A program made the translations under genes and the position numbers. A stretch of 64,000 nt of DNA from Aegilops tauschii subsp. strangulata (taxonomy: Eukaryota > Streptophyta > Magnoliopsida > Poales > Poaceae): the NCBI RefSeq assembly GCF_002575655.3, contig NC_053037.3:568146880-568210879 (forward strand), read 5' to 3'. This document shows, piece after piece, positions 33,555-45,256 of the stretch (position 1 is the first letter of the stretch; the number at the start of each line of letters is the position of its first letter). The notes under the pieces are model-generated. The model worked only from the letters and a program-made list of their open reading frames with translations, ran no database searches and was not told where the DNA came from.

Positions 33555-35069
33555 TGATACGTCCATTTTGCATCATGTTTTCTTACTGTTATTTATGATT
33601 TTTTATCCATAATAATGCTTTTTGGAGTAATTCTAATGCCTTTTCTCTCATAATTTGCAAGGTACACACCAAGAGGAGAATTCTGGCAGCTGGAAATCTG
33701 GACCTGGAAAAGCTACGTCAGGCTACCTATTCTGCACAACTCCAAACAAGCTGAAACTTCACGGAGATTTTTTATGGAATATTTAAGAATTATTGGAGCA
33801 AATAACTACCAGAGGGGGCCCACAAGGTGGGCACAACCCACCTGGGCGCGCCAAGGAGCCCAGGCGCGCCCTGGTGGGTTGTGCTCTCCCAGGCCCACCT
33901 CCAGTGCCTATCTTTTGGTATATAGGTCATTTTGACCAAGAAAAAAATCAGGAGAGGACTTTCGGGACGGAGCGCCACCGTCTCGAGGCGGAACTTGGGT
34001 AGGAGCACTTTTGCCTTCCGACGGAGCGATTCCGCAGGGGGAACTTCCCTCCCGGAGGGGGAAATCATCGTCCTCATCATCACCAACAACTCTCCCATCT
34101 TGGGGAGGGCAATCTCCATCAACATCTTCAACAGCACCATCTCATCTCAAACCCTAGTTCATCTCTTGTGTTCAACCTTGTTACCGGAACTATAGATTGG
34201 TGTGGGTGACTAGTAGTGTTGATTACATCTTGTAGTTGATTACTATATGGTTTCTTTGATGGAAGATTATATGTTCAGATCCAATATGCTATTCAATACT
34301 CCTCTGATCATGAGCATGTTTATCATTTGTGAGTAGTTACTTTTGTTCTTGTGGTCACGGGAGAAATCATGTTGCAAGTAATCATGTGAACTTGATATGT
34401 GTTCGATATTTTGATAATATGTATGTTGTGATTCCCTTAGTGGTGTCATGTGAACGTTGACTACATGACACTTCACCATATTTGGGCCTAACGGGACGCA
34501 TTGTGGAGTAGCAATTAGATGATGGGTTGCGAGAGTGACAGAAGCTTAAACCCAAGTTTATGCGCTATTCCGTAAGGGACCGATTGGATCCAAAAGTTTA
34601 ATGCTATGATTAGAATTTATTCTTAATACTTTTCTCGTAGTCGCGGATGCTTGCAGGAGGGTTAATCATAAGTAGGAGGTTTGTTCAAGTAAGAACAGCA
34701 CCTAAGCACCGGTCCACCCACATATTAAATTATCAAAGTAGCGAACACAAATCGAACCAACATGATGAAAGTGACTAGATGAAATTCCCGTGTACCCTCA
34801 AGAACGCTTTGCTTATCATAAGAGACCGTTTTGGCCTGTCCTTTGCCTCAAAAGGATTGGGCTACCTTGCTGCACTTTTGTTACTACTACCGTTACTTGC
34901 TCGTTACAATTTATCTTGCTATCAAACTACTCCGCTACTTACAATTTCAGCACCTGCAGACATTACCTTACTGAAAACCACTTGTCATTTCCTTCTGCTC
35001 CTCGTTGGGTTCGACACTCTTACTTATCGAAAAGAGCTACAATTGACCCCTTACACTTGTGGGTCATCA
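33555..35069 (+). repeat. Athila 3' LTR, copy A (complete)
   Basis: The LTR starts TGATACGTCC and ends GGGTCATCA, 1,515 bases. TATATA is at 33919-33924, in TTTTGGTATATAGG. It contains the GC-rich GTGGGCACAACCCACC inverted-repeat zone near 33830-33890. It is followed at once by a second, left-truncated LTR. Confidence 0.88.
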
Positions 35070-36329
35070 AGGGGGCCCACCAGATGGGCACAACCCACCT
35101 GGGCGCGCCAGGGAGCCCAGGCGTGCCTTGCTGGGTTGTGCTCACCCAAGCCCACCTCCGGTGCCCATCTTCTGGTATATAGGTCATTTTGACCTTGAAA
35201 AAATAAGGAGAAGACTTTCGGGACGGAGCACCGCCGTCTCAAGGCTGAACTTGGGCAGGAGCACTTTTGCCCTCCGGCGGAGCGATTTCGCCGGGGGAAC
35301 TTCCCTCCCGGAGAGGGAAATCATCGTCGTCATCATCACCAACAACTCTCCCATCTTGGGGAGGGCAATCTCCATCAACATCTTCAAAAGCACCATCTCA
35401 TGTCCAACCCTAGTTCATCTCTTGTGTTCAATCTTGTTACCGGAACTATGGATTGGTGTGTGTGGGTGACTAGTAGTGTTGATTACATCTTGTAGTTGAT
35501 TACTATATGGTTTATTTGGTGGACGATTATATGTACGGATCCAATATGCTATTTAATACTCCTCTGATCATGAGCATGATTATCATGTGTGAGTAGTTAC
35601 TTTTGTTCTTGAGGTCACCGGAGAAATCATGTTGCAAGTAATCATGTGAACTTGATATGTGTTCGATATTTTGATAGTATGTATGTTTTGATTCCCGTAG
35701 TGGTGTCATGTGAACGTCGACTACATGACACTTCGCCATATTTGGGCCTAAGGGAATGCATTGTGGAGTAGCAATTAGATGATGGGTTGCGAGAGTGACA
35801 GAAGCTTAAACCCCAGTTTATGCGCTATTCCGTAAGAGACCGATTGGATCCAAAAGTTTAATGCTATGGTTAGAATTTATTCTTAATACTTTTCTCGTAG
35901 TTGCGGATGCTTGCGGGTGGGTTAATCATAAGTAGGAGGTTTGTTGAAGTAAGAACAGCACCTAATCACCGGTCCACCCACATATCAAATTATCAAAGTA
36001 GCGAACACAAATCGAACCAACATGATGAAAGTGACTAGATGAAATTCCCGTGTACCCTCAAGAACGCTTTGCTTATCATAAGAGACCGTTTTGGCCTGTC
36101 CTTTGCCTCAAAAGTATTGGGCTACATTTCTGCACTTTTGTTACCACTACCGTTACTTGCTCGTTACAGTTTATCTTGCTATCAAACTACTCCGCTACTT
36201 ACAATTTCAGCACCTGCACACATTACCTTGCTGAAAACCACTTGTCATTTCCTTCCGCTCCTCGTTGGGTTCGACACTCTTACCTATCGAAAAGAGCTAC
36301 AATTGATCCCCTATACTTGTGGGTCATCA
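35070..36329 (+). repeat. Left-truncated Athila LTR of element II
   Basis: This LTR lacks about the first 258 bases. It starts in the GGGGGCCCACCAG zone (counterpart 33811) and ends GTGGGTCATCA. It is joined directly to the end of the complete LTR, apparently at a shared AGG. It differs from copy A at many positions (a few percent by eye), so it belongs to another insertion. Confidence 0.85.
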
Positions 36330-37518
36330 AGGCTATTTTCTGGCGCCATTGTCGGGGAGTAAAGCGCCTTTGGTAAGTGGAATTTGGTAAGGAAACATTT
36401 TTATAGTGTGCTGAAATTTATTGTTACTTGTTACTATGGAAAAAATTCCTTTGCGGGGTTTGTTCGGGGTATCTTCACCTCGACCGGAACAACAATTAGC
36501 TACCCCTCAACCTACTACACCTACTGAAAATATTGAATATGAAATTCCTTCGGGTATGATAGAACAACTGCTAGCTAATCCTTATGCAGGAGATGGAACC
36601 AAAAATCCTGATATGCACTTGATATATGTAGAACAAATTTGTGGATTGTTCAAGCTTGCAGATGGAACCAATCAGGTAGTTGAACAATAGGTGCAGAAAT
36701 TAAATCTTGTCTTGAATTGGGAGAAGTGCCATTTTATGGTTAATGAAGGCATTGTCTTGGGTCATAAATTTTTGGAAAGAGGTATTGAAGTGGACAAAGC
36801 TAAGGTTGATGCAATTGAGAAAATGCCATATCCTAAAGATATAAAAGGTATTCGTAGTTTCTTAGGTCATGATGGTTTCTATAGGAGATTTATCAAAGAC
36901 TTCTCTAAAATTTCTAGGCCTATTACGAGTCTTTTGCAAAAGGATATTCCTTTTGTTTTTTATGATGATTGTTTAGAAGCCTTTGAAACACTCAAGAAAG
37001 CCTTAATTTCTGCACCTAGTGTTCAACCAGCTGATTGGAACTTGCCTTTTGAAATTATGTGTGATGCTAGTGATTATGATGTTGGAGTTGTTCTAGGACA
37101 AAGAGTTGATAAGAAACTGAATGTTATTCATTATGCTAGTAAAACTCTAGACAGTGCTCAATGAAATTATGCTACTACTGAAAAAGAATTATTAGCAGTG
37201 GTATTTGCTTGTGATAAATTTAGACCTTATATTGTGTATTCCAAAGTAATTGTTCACACCAATCATGCTGCTATTAAATATCTTATGGAAAAGAAAGATG
37301 CTAAACCTAGACTTATTCGATGGGTTCTCTTGTTACAAGAATTTGATTTACATATCATTGATAGAAAAGGAACTGAGAACCCCGTAGCTGATAACTTGTC
37401 TAGGCTTGAAAATTTGCCTGATGACCCACTACCTATTGATGATAATGTTCCTGATGAGCAGTTAGCTGCAATAAATGTTGCTCATAATACTCCTTGGTAC
37501 GCTGACTATGCTTATTAA
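36330..37518 (+). pseudogene. Athila element II: primer site, gag stub fused to RT/RNase H remnant
   Basis: TGGCGCCATTGTCGGGGA at 36341 is the primer site. Gag starts at ATG 36436 (MEKIPLRGLFG) and breaks after VEQICGLFKLA near 36660. An inverted filler of about 40 bases follows (36663-36702), and then the C-terminal part of RT (LVLNWEKCHFMVNEG) and RNase H (CDASDYDVGVVLGQR) to 37518. Most of gag, all protease and the catalytic RT part are deleted. TGA at 37162 breaks the RNase H. At 37449 the sequence switches to block B. Confidence 0.82.
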
Positions 37519-38730
37519 ATTGTTGCTAAATATTTACCACCAAGCTTTACATACCAACAAAAGAAAAAAAAATCTTCTATGATTTAAGACATTACTTTTG
37601 GGATGACCCACATCTTTATAAAGAAGTAGTAGATGGTATTATTAGACGTTGTGTGCCTAAGCATGCACAGGGACAAATCCTACGGAAATGTCATTCTGAA
37701 GCTTATGGAGGGCATCATGCTGGAGATAGAACTGCTCATAAGCTATTGCAGTCTGGATTTTATTGGCCTACCCTCTTCAAGGATGCTCGTAAGTATGTCT
37801 CATCTTGTGATGAATGTCAAAGGATAGGTAATATCGGTAAGCGTCCAAAATGCCTATGAATTATTCACTTGCTGTTGAACCATTTGATGTTTGGGGATTT
37901 GATTACATGGGACCTTTTCCTTCCTCTAATGGGTATACACGTATTTTGGTTGTTGTTGATTATGTTACTAAATGGGTAGAAGCTATTCCAACAAGTAGTG
38001 CTGATCACAACACCTCTATTAAAATGCTGAAGGAAGTTATTTTCCCAAGGTTTGGAGTCCCTAGATATTTAATGACTGATGATGGTTCACACTTTATTCA
38101 TGGTCCTTTCCGTAAAATGCTTGCCAAGTATGACGTTAACCATAGAATTGCATCTCCTTATCATCCTCAGTTTAGTGGTCAAGTTGAACTTAGCAATAGA
38201 GAAATAAAATTAATTTTGCAAAAGACTGTCAATAGGTCCAGGAAGAATTGGTCTAAGAAATTAGATGATGCACTTTGGGCTTATAGAACAGCATATAAAA
38301 ATCCTATGGGTATGTCTCCTTATAAAATGGTTTATGGAAAAGCTTGTCATTTGCCTCTTGAGTTGGAACATAAAGCATTTTGGGCAGTTAAAGAACTCAA
38401 CTATGATTTCAAACTTGCTGGTGAAAAGAGGTTATTTGATATTAGCTCTCTAGATGAATAGAGAACCCAAGCTTATGAAAATGCAAAATTATTCAAGGAA
38501 AAAGTTAAAAGATGGCATGACAAAAGAATCCAAAAGCGTGAGTTTAAAGTCGGAGAATATGTTCTTTTGTACAACTCTCATTTCAGATTCTTTGCAGGAA
38601 AACTCCTCTCAAAATGGGAAGGCCCATATGTCATCGAGGAGGTTCACCGGTCTGGAGCCATCAAAATAAATAATCCCGAAGGTTGTCAATGGGCAACGAA
38701 TAAAACATTATATCTCAGGTACGCCCATTA
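37519..38730 (+). pseudogene. Athila integrase, copy B
   Basis: Same frameshifts, TAG (38459) and D, D, E motifs as copy A. I saw one difference, an added A in the run near 37568. It is preceded by RNase H of a different element, so the pol region here is a chimera of two Athila copies. Confidence 0.85.
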
Positions 38731-39129
38731 ACGTTGAAAGTAATATTATCCAAACTTTGACCCCGGAAGAACACATAAAAGAGTCCTTCCGGAACACTCC
38801 AAAATCGTGAAAATAAGGAGGTACGTGATACGCTAAGTAAACGGACTCCGAAAAATTCCCAAAAATATTTTTTATTAGTTTTGGAATATTTAAGAATTTT
38901 GGAAATAAAGAAACTTCCAGGAAGCGTCCCCTGGTGGGCACAAGACACCCGGGCACGCCCAGGTGGGTTGTGCCCACCTAGGACACCTTCCATACTCCGT
39001 TTTTCTCCTGTATGCTTGTCCTCCAAGATAAAAAATCCGTATATACTACCCGAACCTGTTAATCACCGTATCGCAAAGAAATCCTTTGTTCTCTTTTTCC
39101 TTGCTGTTTTCTATCAGATCCCATCTACC

Positions 39130-39651
39130 ATGGCCTCTTCAAGCTCCTCCAAGGATAAGTTCTTCAAGAACGTCATCAATCTATATCTGCGGGAGGTGGT
39201 GTAGCACCCTCAGGTCATCCAGATGCATGAGGGGGTGCTTCACCTCCGCGATGTGCCATGTCCCAAGGGGACGGGAACCGTGGAGGCTAGGCTTGAAGCT
39301 ATGGAGCAAGACGTCTTCTGGTGCCAGGGGATGGTGGAGTGTGGACTCAACGCCAATCACCTTATGATCACAGACCTCTCCTGTGATCTCAAGGTGGATG
39401 GCAAGCCCATGAAGGACATCGTCTTCACCCTCAACAAGCAAATCAACTTCCTCCAAAGCCATATATATGACCTCCAAAACCAAGTCTTTGAATATGAGGC
39501 GAGGTTTGAAGGTATGAGTTTGGCTACTAGTTGCAGGACCCGTGACACTCACTCCTCTTCTTATGATGGTGGACCACTACCATGGAAATCCGAGGACAAA
39601 ATTTCTACTTCATCACCACCATCATCTTCTTCACCACCAAAGGAGAATTAA
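39130..39651 (+). pseudogene. Extra ORF in envelope position, copy B
   Basis: Same sequence as 31431-31952, including the TAG after the 24th codon (39202) and the acceptor-like CTATCAG upstream. No difference was seen. Confidence 0.6.
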
Positions 39652-41253
39652 GTATTGGGTATGGGCACTCCCCTTGGCTTCCGCCAAGCTTGGGGAAGGT
39701 GCCCCGGTATCGTATCATCCCACTATCTTTTTTTCCTTTACTTATTTTAGTTTGATCTTTTGCATTAGATAAATAAAAGTTAGTTTGATCCTTTCTTCCT
39801 TGAGAGTTTGCTTAGTGATCTATCCTTGTAATCGTGTGCATGTTATACAATAAAGTTTAGTTTGAGTTTTTGCTTTCTTTACTTTCATGTTGCAAATAAA
39901 GAAGGAAAAAGAGAAAGGAAATAAATAAAAGGAAAGAAATAAATCAATAAGATTATATACTGATCCTAAGGTAGGCGATGGCACCACATAAGGAAAAGTA
40001 TAAGTAGAAAATTTTATTAGACATTGACAAACATAGCGTTAGTCAATGATGCAACTCATGAAATAATTAATATGGAAAGAGAAGATTCACATATAAATAT
40101 ACTATCCTAGAGATCTTTTGTGATTGTGAGCCCTCATCAAAATATTATATGCCAAAATTGTTGACATTGGACAAGGAAGACAACTTAATGGTTTATGTTT
40201 GTTTATATTCACATAGAAGTCATATTGTCATAGATCCTTCAATGTGTGGTGCTTGCCCCTATCTATGCTAGCGAAAAATTCCGCACTAAGTAGAGATACT
40301 ACTTGTGCATCCAAAAACCCTTAAACCCAAATATTATTTTCAGGTGTCCACCATACCTACCTAGGGATTGAGCAAGATCCCTCAAGTAAGTTGTCATCAG
40401 TGCAAAAGGCAATAAAAATTGCTTCTAAAAGTGTGAGATCATTTAGTGTAAGAGAAAATTGAGAGTTGTATGAACTTGGTTGACAAAGAATAAAAAGCGA
40501 CAGACTGCATAATAAAGGTTGTCATCTTAACGGGCAATACAACGTGACGTTCTATTGCACTAAGGGATTGAGCATACAAACAAATAAGCACATGGCAACC
40601 TCTGCTTCCCTCTGCGAAGGGCCTATCTTTTACTTTTATGTCTTTACTTTTATGCAAAGAGTCAAAGTTTTCCTTCTATTCCTTTATATTTTTCTCCTTT
40701 GGCAAGCATCATGTGGTGAGGAAAGATCTAGGCACATATGTCCAGTTGAATATAGATAGCATCAGTTATTATTGTCGACATCACCCTTGAGGTGAGTACG
40801 TTGGGAGGCGAAACTATAAGCCCCTATCTTTCTATGTGTCTGTTTGAAACGTTTTGCTCATGTGTACGGGGTGAGTGTTAGCAATCATAGAAGACTATAT
40901 ATAGGATGGTTGAGTATGTGCACTTGCCTAAAGGCTCCAATACGTGACCCTTCCTGAAAAGATGATGAATTGTAGTTGCAAAGTTTACTGAGAACATAGT
41001 TTGTTGGTTTCTAATAGAGTTTTTGCTTTATACTTCGATTGTGTGATGAACTATTACTTATTCATGAGAAGTATATGATAAAAGTTCTATGATAGAAGTC
41101 CTGTGTTTAATTTTTGTTGTTGTTATAATAATCAACATGATGCTTCTATGTCTGTATTTTGTTTTTATCGACACCTCTCTCTCAAAGCATGTGGACATGT
41201 TTTTCTATTTCGGTGTTTGCTTGAGGACAAGCAAGGTCTAGGATTGGGGTAGT
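39652..41253. other. Non-coding 3' region of Athila element, copy B
   Basis: Same content as 31953-33554, ending in the purine tract GGATTGGGGTAGT. No gene seen. Confidence 0.7.
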
Positions 41254-42528
41254 TGATACGTCCATTTTGCATCATGTTTTCTTACTGTTATTTATGATTT
41301 TTTATCCATAATAATGCTTTTTGGAGTAATTCTAATGCCTTTTCTCTCATAATTTGCAAGGTACACACCAAGAGGAGAATTCTGGCAGCTGGAAATCTGG
41401 ACCTGGAAAAGCTACGTCAGGCTACCTATTCTGCACAACTCCAAACAAGCTGAAACTTCACGGAGATTTTTTATGGAATATTTAAGAATTATTGGAGCAA
41501 ATAACTACCAGAGGGGGCCCACAAGGTGGGCACAACCCACCTGGGCGCGCCAAGGAGCCCAGGCGCGCCCTGGTGGGTTGTGCTCTCCCAGGCCCACCTC
41601 CAGTGCCTATCTTTTGGTATATAGGTCATTTTGACCAAGAAAAAAATAAGGAGAGGACTTTCGGGACGGAGCGCCACCGTCTCGAGGCGGAACTTGGGTA
41701 GGAGCACTTTTGCCTTCCGACGGAGCGATTCCGCAGGGGGAACTTCCCTCCCGGAGGGGGAAATCATCGTCCTCATCATCACCAACAACTCTCCCATCTT
41801 GGGGAGGGCAATCTCCATCAACATCTTCAACAGCACCATCTCATCTCAAACCCTAGTTCATCTCTTGTGTTCAACCTTGTTACCGGAACTATAGATTGGT
41901 GTGGGTGACTAGTAGTGTTGATTACATCTTGTAGTTGATTACTATATGGTTTCTTTGATGGAAGATTATATGTTCAGATCCAATATGCTATTCAATACTC
42001 CTCTGATCATGAGCATGTTTATCATTTGTGAGTAGTTACTTTTGTTCTTGTGGTCACGGGAGAAATCATGTTGCAAGTAATCATGTGAACTTGATATGTG
42101 TTCGATATTTTGATAATATGTATGTTGTGATTCCCTTAGTGGTGTCATGTGAACGTTGACTACATGACACTTCACCATATTTGGGCCTAACGGGACGCAT
42201 TGTGGAGTAGCAATTAGATGATGGGTTGCGAGAGTGACAGAAGCTTAAACCCAGTTTATGCGCTATTCCGTAAGGGACCGATTGGATCCAAAAGTTTAAT
42301 GCTATGATTAGAATTTATTCTTAATACTTTTCTCGTAGTCGCGGATGCTTGCAGGAGGGTTAATCATAAGTAGGAGGTTTGTTCAAGTAAGAACAGCACC
42401 TAAGCACCGGTCCACCCACATATTAAATTATCAAAGTAGCGAACACAAATCGAACCAACATGATGAAAGTGACTAGATGAAATTCCCGTGTACCCTCAAG
42501 AACGCTTTGCTTATCATAAGAGACCGTT
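41254..42528 (+). repeat. Athila LTR, copy B, right-truncated
   Basis: It starts TGATACGTCC and breaks off after AGAGACCGTT, losing about the last 240 bases. The break joins integrase sequence through the four shared bases CGTT (42525-42528). Confidence 0.88.
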
Positions 42529-43693
42529 GTGTGCCTAAGCATGCACAGGGACAAATCCTACGGAAATGTCATTCTGAAGCTTATGGAGGGCATCATGCTG
42601 GAGATAGAACTGCTCATAAGCTATTGCAGTCTGGATTTTATTGGCCTACCCTCTTCAAGGATGCTCGTAAGTATGTCTCATCTTGTGATGAATGTCAAAG
42701 GATAGGTAATATCGGTAAGCGTCCAAAATGCCTATGAATTATTCACTTGCTGTTGAACCATTTGATGTTTGGGGATTTGATTACATGGGACCTTTTCCTT
42801 CCTCTAATGGGTATACACGTATTTTGGTTGTTGTTGATTATGTTACTAAATGGGTAGAAGCTATTCCAACAAGTAGTGCTGATCACAACACCTCTATTAA
42901 AATGCTTAAGGAAGTTATTTTCCCAAGGTTTGGAGTCCCTATATATTTAATGACTGATGGTGGTTCACACTTTATTCATGGTGCTTTCTGTAAAATGCTT
43001 GCCAAGTATGATGTTAACCATAGAATTGGATCACCTTATCATCCTCAGTCTAGTGGTCAAGTTGAACTTAGCAATAGAGAAATAGAATTAATTTTGCAAA
43101 AGACTGTCAATAGGTCCAGGAAGAATTGGTCTAAGAAATTAGATGGTGCACTTTGGGCTTATAGAACAGCATATAAAAATCCTATGGGTATGTCTCCTTA
43201 TAAAATGGTTTATGGAAAAGCTTGTCATTTGCCTCTTCAGTTAGAACATAAAGCATATTGGGCCGTCAAAGAGCTCAACTATGATTTCAAACTTGCTTGT
43301 GAAAAGAGGTTATTTGATATTAGTTCTTTAGATGAATGGAGAACCCAAGCTTATGAAAATGCCAAAGAAAATGTTAAAAGATGGCATGAAAAAAGAATCC
43401 AAAAGCGTGAGTATAAAGTCGGAGAATATGTTCTTTTGTACAACTCTCGTTTCAGATTCTTTGCACTAAAACTCCTCTCCAAATGGGAAGGCCCATATGT
43501 TATCAAGGAGGTTTATCGGTTTGGAGCCATCAAAATAAATAATGTCGAAGGTACTAACCCGAAGGTTGTCAACGGGCAAAAAATAAAACATTATATCTTA
43601 GGTACGCCCATTAATGTTGAAAGTAATATTATCCAAACTTTGATACTGGAAGAACACGTAAAAGAGTCCTTCCGGAAAACTCCAGAATCGTGA
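42529..43693 (+). pseudogene. Athila integrase, copy C (N-terminal end missing)
   Basis: It begins inside the finger region (RCVPKHAQGQILRK) fused to LTR sequence. The shared frameshift separates the finger from the core, and the core then runs open for 321 codons from 42728. It has FDYMGPF, LMTDGGSHF and [12 protein letters not shown], then the intact DEWRTQAYEN segment where copies A and B have a stop. It ends at 43693. This is the best preserved integrase core in the window. Up to 42906 it is identical to copies A and B; after that it differs every 20-40 bases. Confidence 0.85.
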
Positions 43694-43995
43694 AAATAAG
43701 GAGGTACGTGATACGGTAAGTAATCGGACTCCGAAAAATCCGCAAAAATATTTTTTATGAGTTTTGGAATATTTAGAAAAATAGGAAAATAAGAAACTTC
43801 CAGGAAGCGTACCCGCGCCCAGGTGGGTTGTGCCCACCTGGGACACCTTTCGGACTCCGTTTTCTACAGTTTGCTTGTCCCCCATGATAAAAAAATCTGC
43901 ATATGCTTCCCGAACCTGTTAATCACCGTATAGCGGAAAAATCCTTTGTTTTCTTTTCTTTGTTGTTTTCTGACAGATTCAGCTAGACCAACACC

Positions 43996-44535
43996 ATGTC
44001 TTCCGCACCTTTCAATAATGGAGAAGAAGACACAAGGGTGGTTCAGGAGGATTTAAGGAGGGATGAAGCTGGAGAGGCTGCTATGGAGGAAGGGGAGGGA
44101 AATCCTTTTGGGGTTCATTCTCCGGCCTCCGAGAGAGGCACTAGCGGGCATCCCTACTCACCCCGATCCTCATCAAGCCATGGAATCTTCAAACAATCTA
44201 ACAAGCCTAGAAGTGCAAGAAGAACTCCCTCCGAGGAGGCCTTTACACAGGTTACATAGTAACAATTTTTGCAATTTGATTCACAATTATGGGTTCGAGA
44301 ATACTCCTCGTAGGCACATACCATCCAATTAGAACATATCTTGGCCAAGCGAAAATGGTGCAGGAACAAAACCGTGTGGCTCGGAGAATAAACACATAAT
44401 GGGTGAGGTGAAGAAACACAGCGAATTAATTCATCAAGCCCTTCGGGAGATTCAAGGTTTAAAGGATCTACTCATGGTTATATTGGAGAATACTACTTCA
44501 TCACTACCATCTTCTTCTTCTCCACCAAAGGAGAA
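43996..44535 (+). pseudogene. Extra ORF in envelope position, element III
   Basis: ATG 43996 opens an 87-codon acidic frame (MSSAPFNNGEEDTRVVQ). A frameshift near 44165 leads to another frame (MESSNNLTSLEVQEELPPRRP) with further breaks. The C-terminal end SSSSPPKEN before the stop at 44535 matches copies A and B, although the N-terminal two thirds are unrelated to them. A TTTTCTGACAG acceptor-like tract lies 17 bases before the ATG, as in copies A and B. Confidence 0.5.
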
Positions 44536-45256
44536 TTGAGTATCAGGTATGGGCGCTCCCCTTGGATTTTGCCAAGCTTGCGGGAGGTGCCCCGGTATCG
44601 TATCATCCCACTATCATTTTTGCCTTTACTTATTTTAGTTCGATCTTTTGCTTTAGATGAATAAAAGTTTAGTTCGATCCTTTCTTCTTTGAGAGTTTGC
44701 TTAGTGATCTAGCCTTGTAATCATGTGCAAGTTATATAATAAAGTTAGTTTGAGTTTTTGCTTTCTTTATTTTCATGTTGCAAATAAAAGAAAATAAATC
44801 AGAAAGAAAAAGAGGAAGGAAATAAATAAAAGAAAGGGAATAAATAAATCAAGAAGATCATATACTAATCTATGGTAGGTGATGGCACCACATAAGGAAA
44901 AGTATAAGTAGGAAATTTTATTAGATATTGACAAACATAACATTAGTCAATGATGCAACTCATGAAATAATTAATAAGGGAAGACAAGATTCACATATAA
45001 ATATACTATCCTAGAAATCTTTTGTGATTGTGAGCCCTCATCAAAATATTATATGCCAAAATTGTTGACGTTGGACAAGGAAGGCAACTTAATGGTTTAT
45101 GTTTGTTTATATTCACATAGAAGTCATATTTTCATGGATCCTTTAACATGTGGTGATTGCCCCTTATCTTTTCTAGTCAAAAATTCCGCACTAAGTAGAG
45201 ATACTACTTCTGCATCCAAAAACCCTTAAACCAAAATCTTATTTTCAAGTGTCCAC
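44536..45256. other. Non-coding 3' region of Athila element III, cut by insertion
   Basis: The sequence aligns with 31953-32660 of copy A and stops at AAGTGTCCAC, where the Sabrina-like LTR starts. The rest of the non-coding region and this element's own 3' LTR are absent to the right. No gene seen. Confidence 0.75.

Larger units (their letters stand above)
29751..34830 (+). repeat. Block A of a 5,080-bp near-identical duplication
   Basis: This block matches 37449-42528 with three differences seen by eye: one A fewer in the A-run near 29868, C instead of A at 33949, and one extra A near 34556. It spans integrase, the envelope-position ORF, the non-coding stretch and most of the 3' LTR. Both copies share the same premature stops. 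To the left the two copies differ every 20-40 bases, so 29751 is a sharp boundary. Confidence 0.9.
14921..35069 (+). mobile_element. Athila-clade Gypsy element I (WHAM/Sabrina group), nested and degenerate
   Basis: Parts in order are: a 5' LTR remnant (14921-15107), primer site (15119), gag (15200), protease (16275), RT (16843-17199 and 28399-29277), RNase H, integrase, an extra ORF in the envelope position (31431), a long non-coding stretch and a 3' LTR (33555-35069). A complete Tat-clade element occupies 17200-28393. The AT-rich codon use and the FMDD-type RT box fit Athila-clade elements. The left part of the 5' LTR was lost together with the 5' end of the Copia element inserted in it. From 29751 on, the sequence is shared with a second copy downstream. 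Confidence 0.85.
37449..42528 (+). repeat. Block B of the 5,080-bp near-identical duplication
   Basis: Counterpart of 29751-34830, offset 7698-7699 bases. It contains the same integrase, envelope-position ORF, non-coding region and LTR, including the same stops. It ends at 42528 inside the LTR (AGAGACCGTT), where integrase sequence follows. The identical lesions rule out two independent insertions and point to duplication of one locus. Confidence 0.9.
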
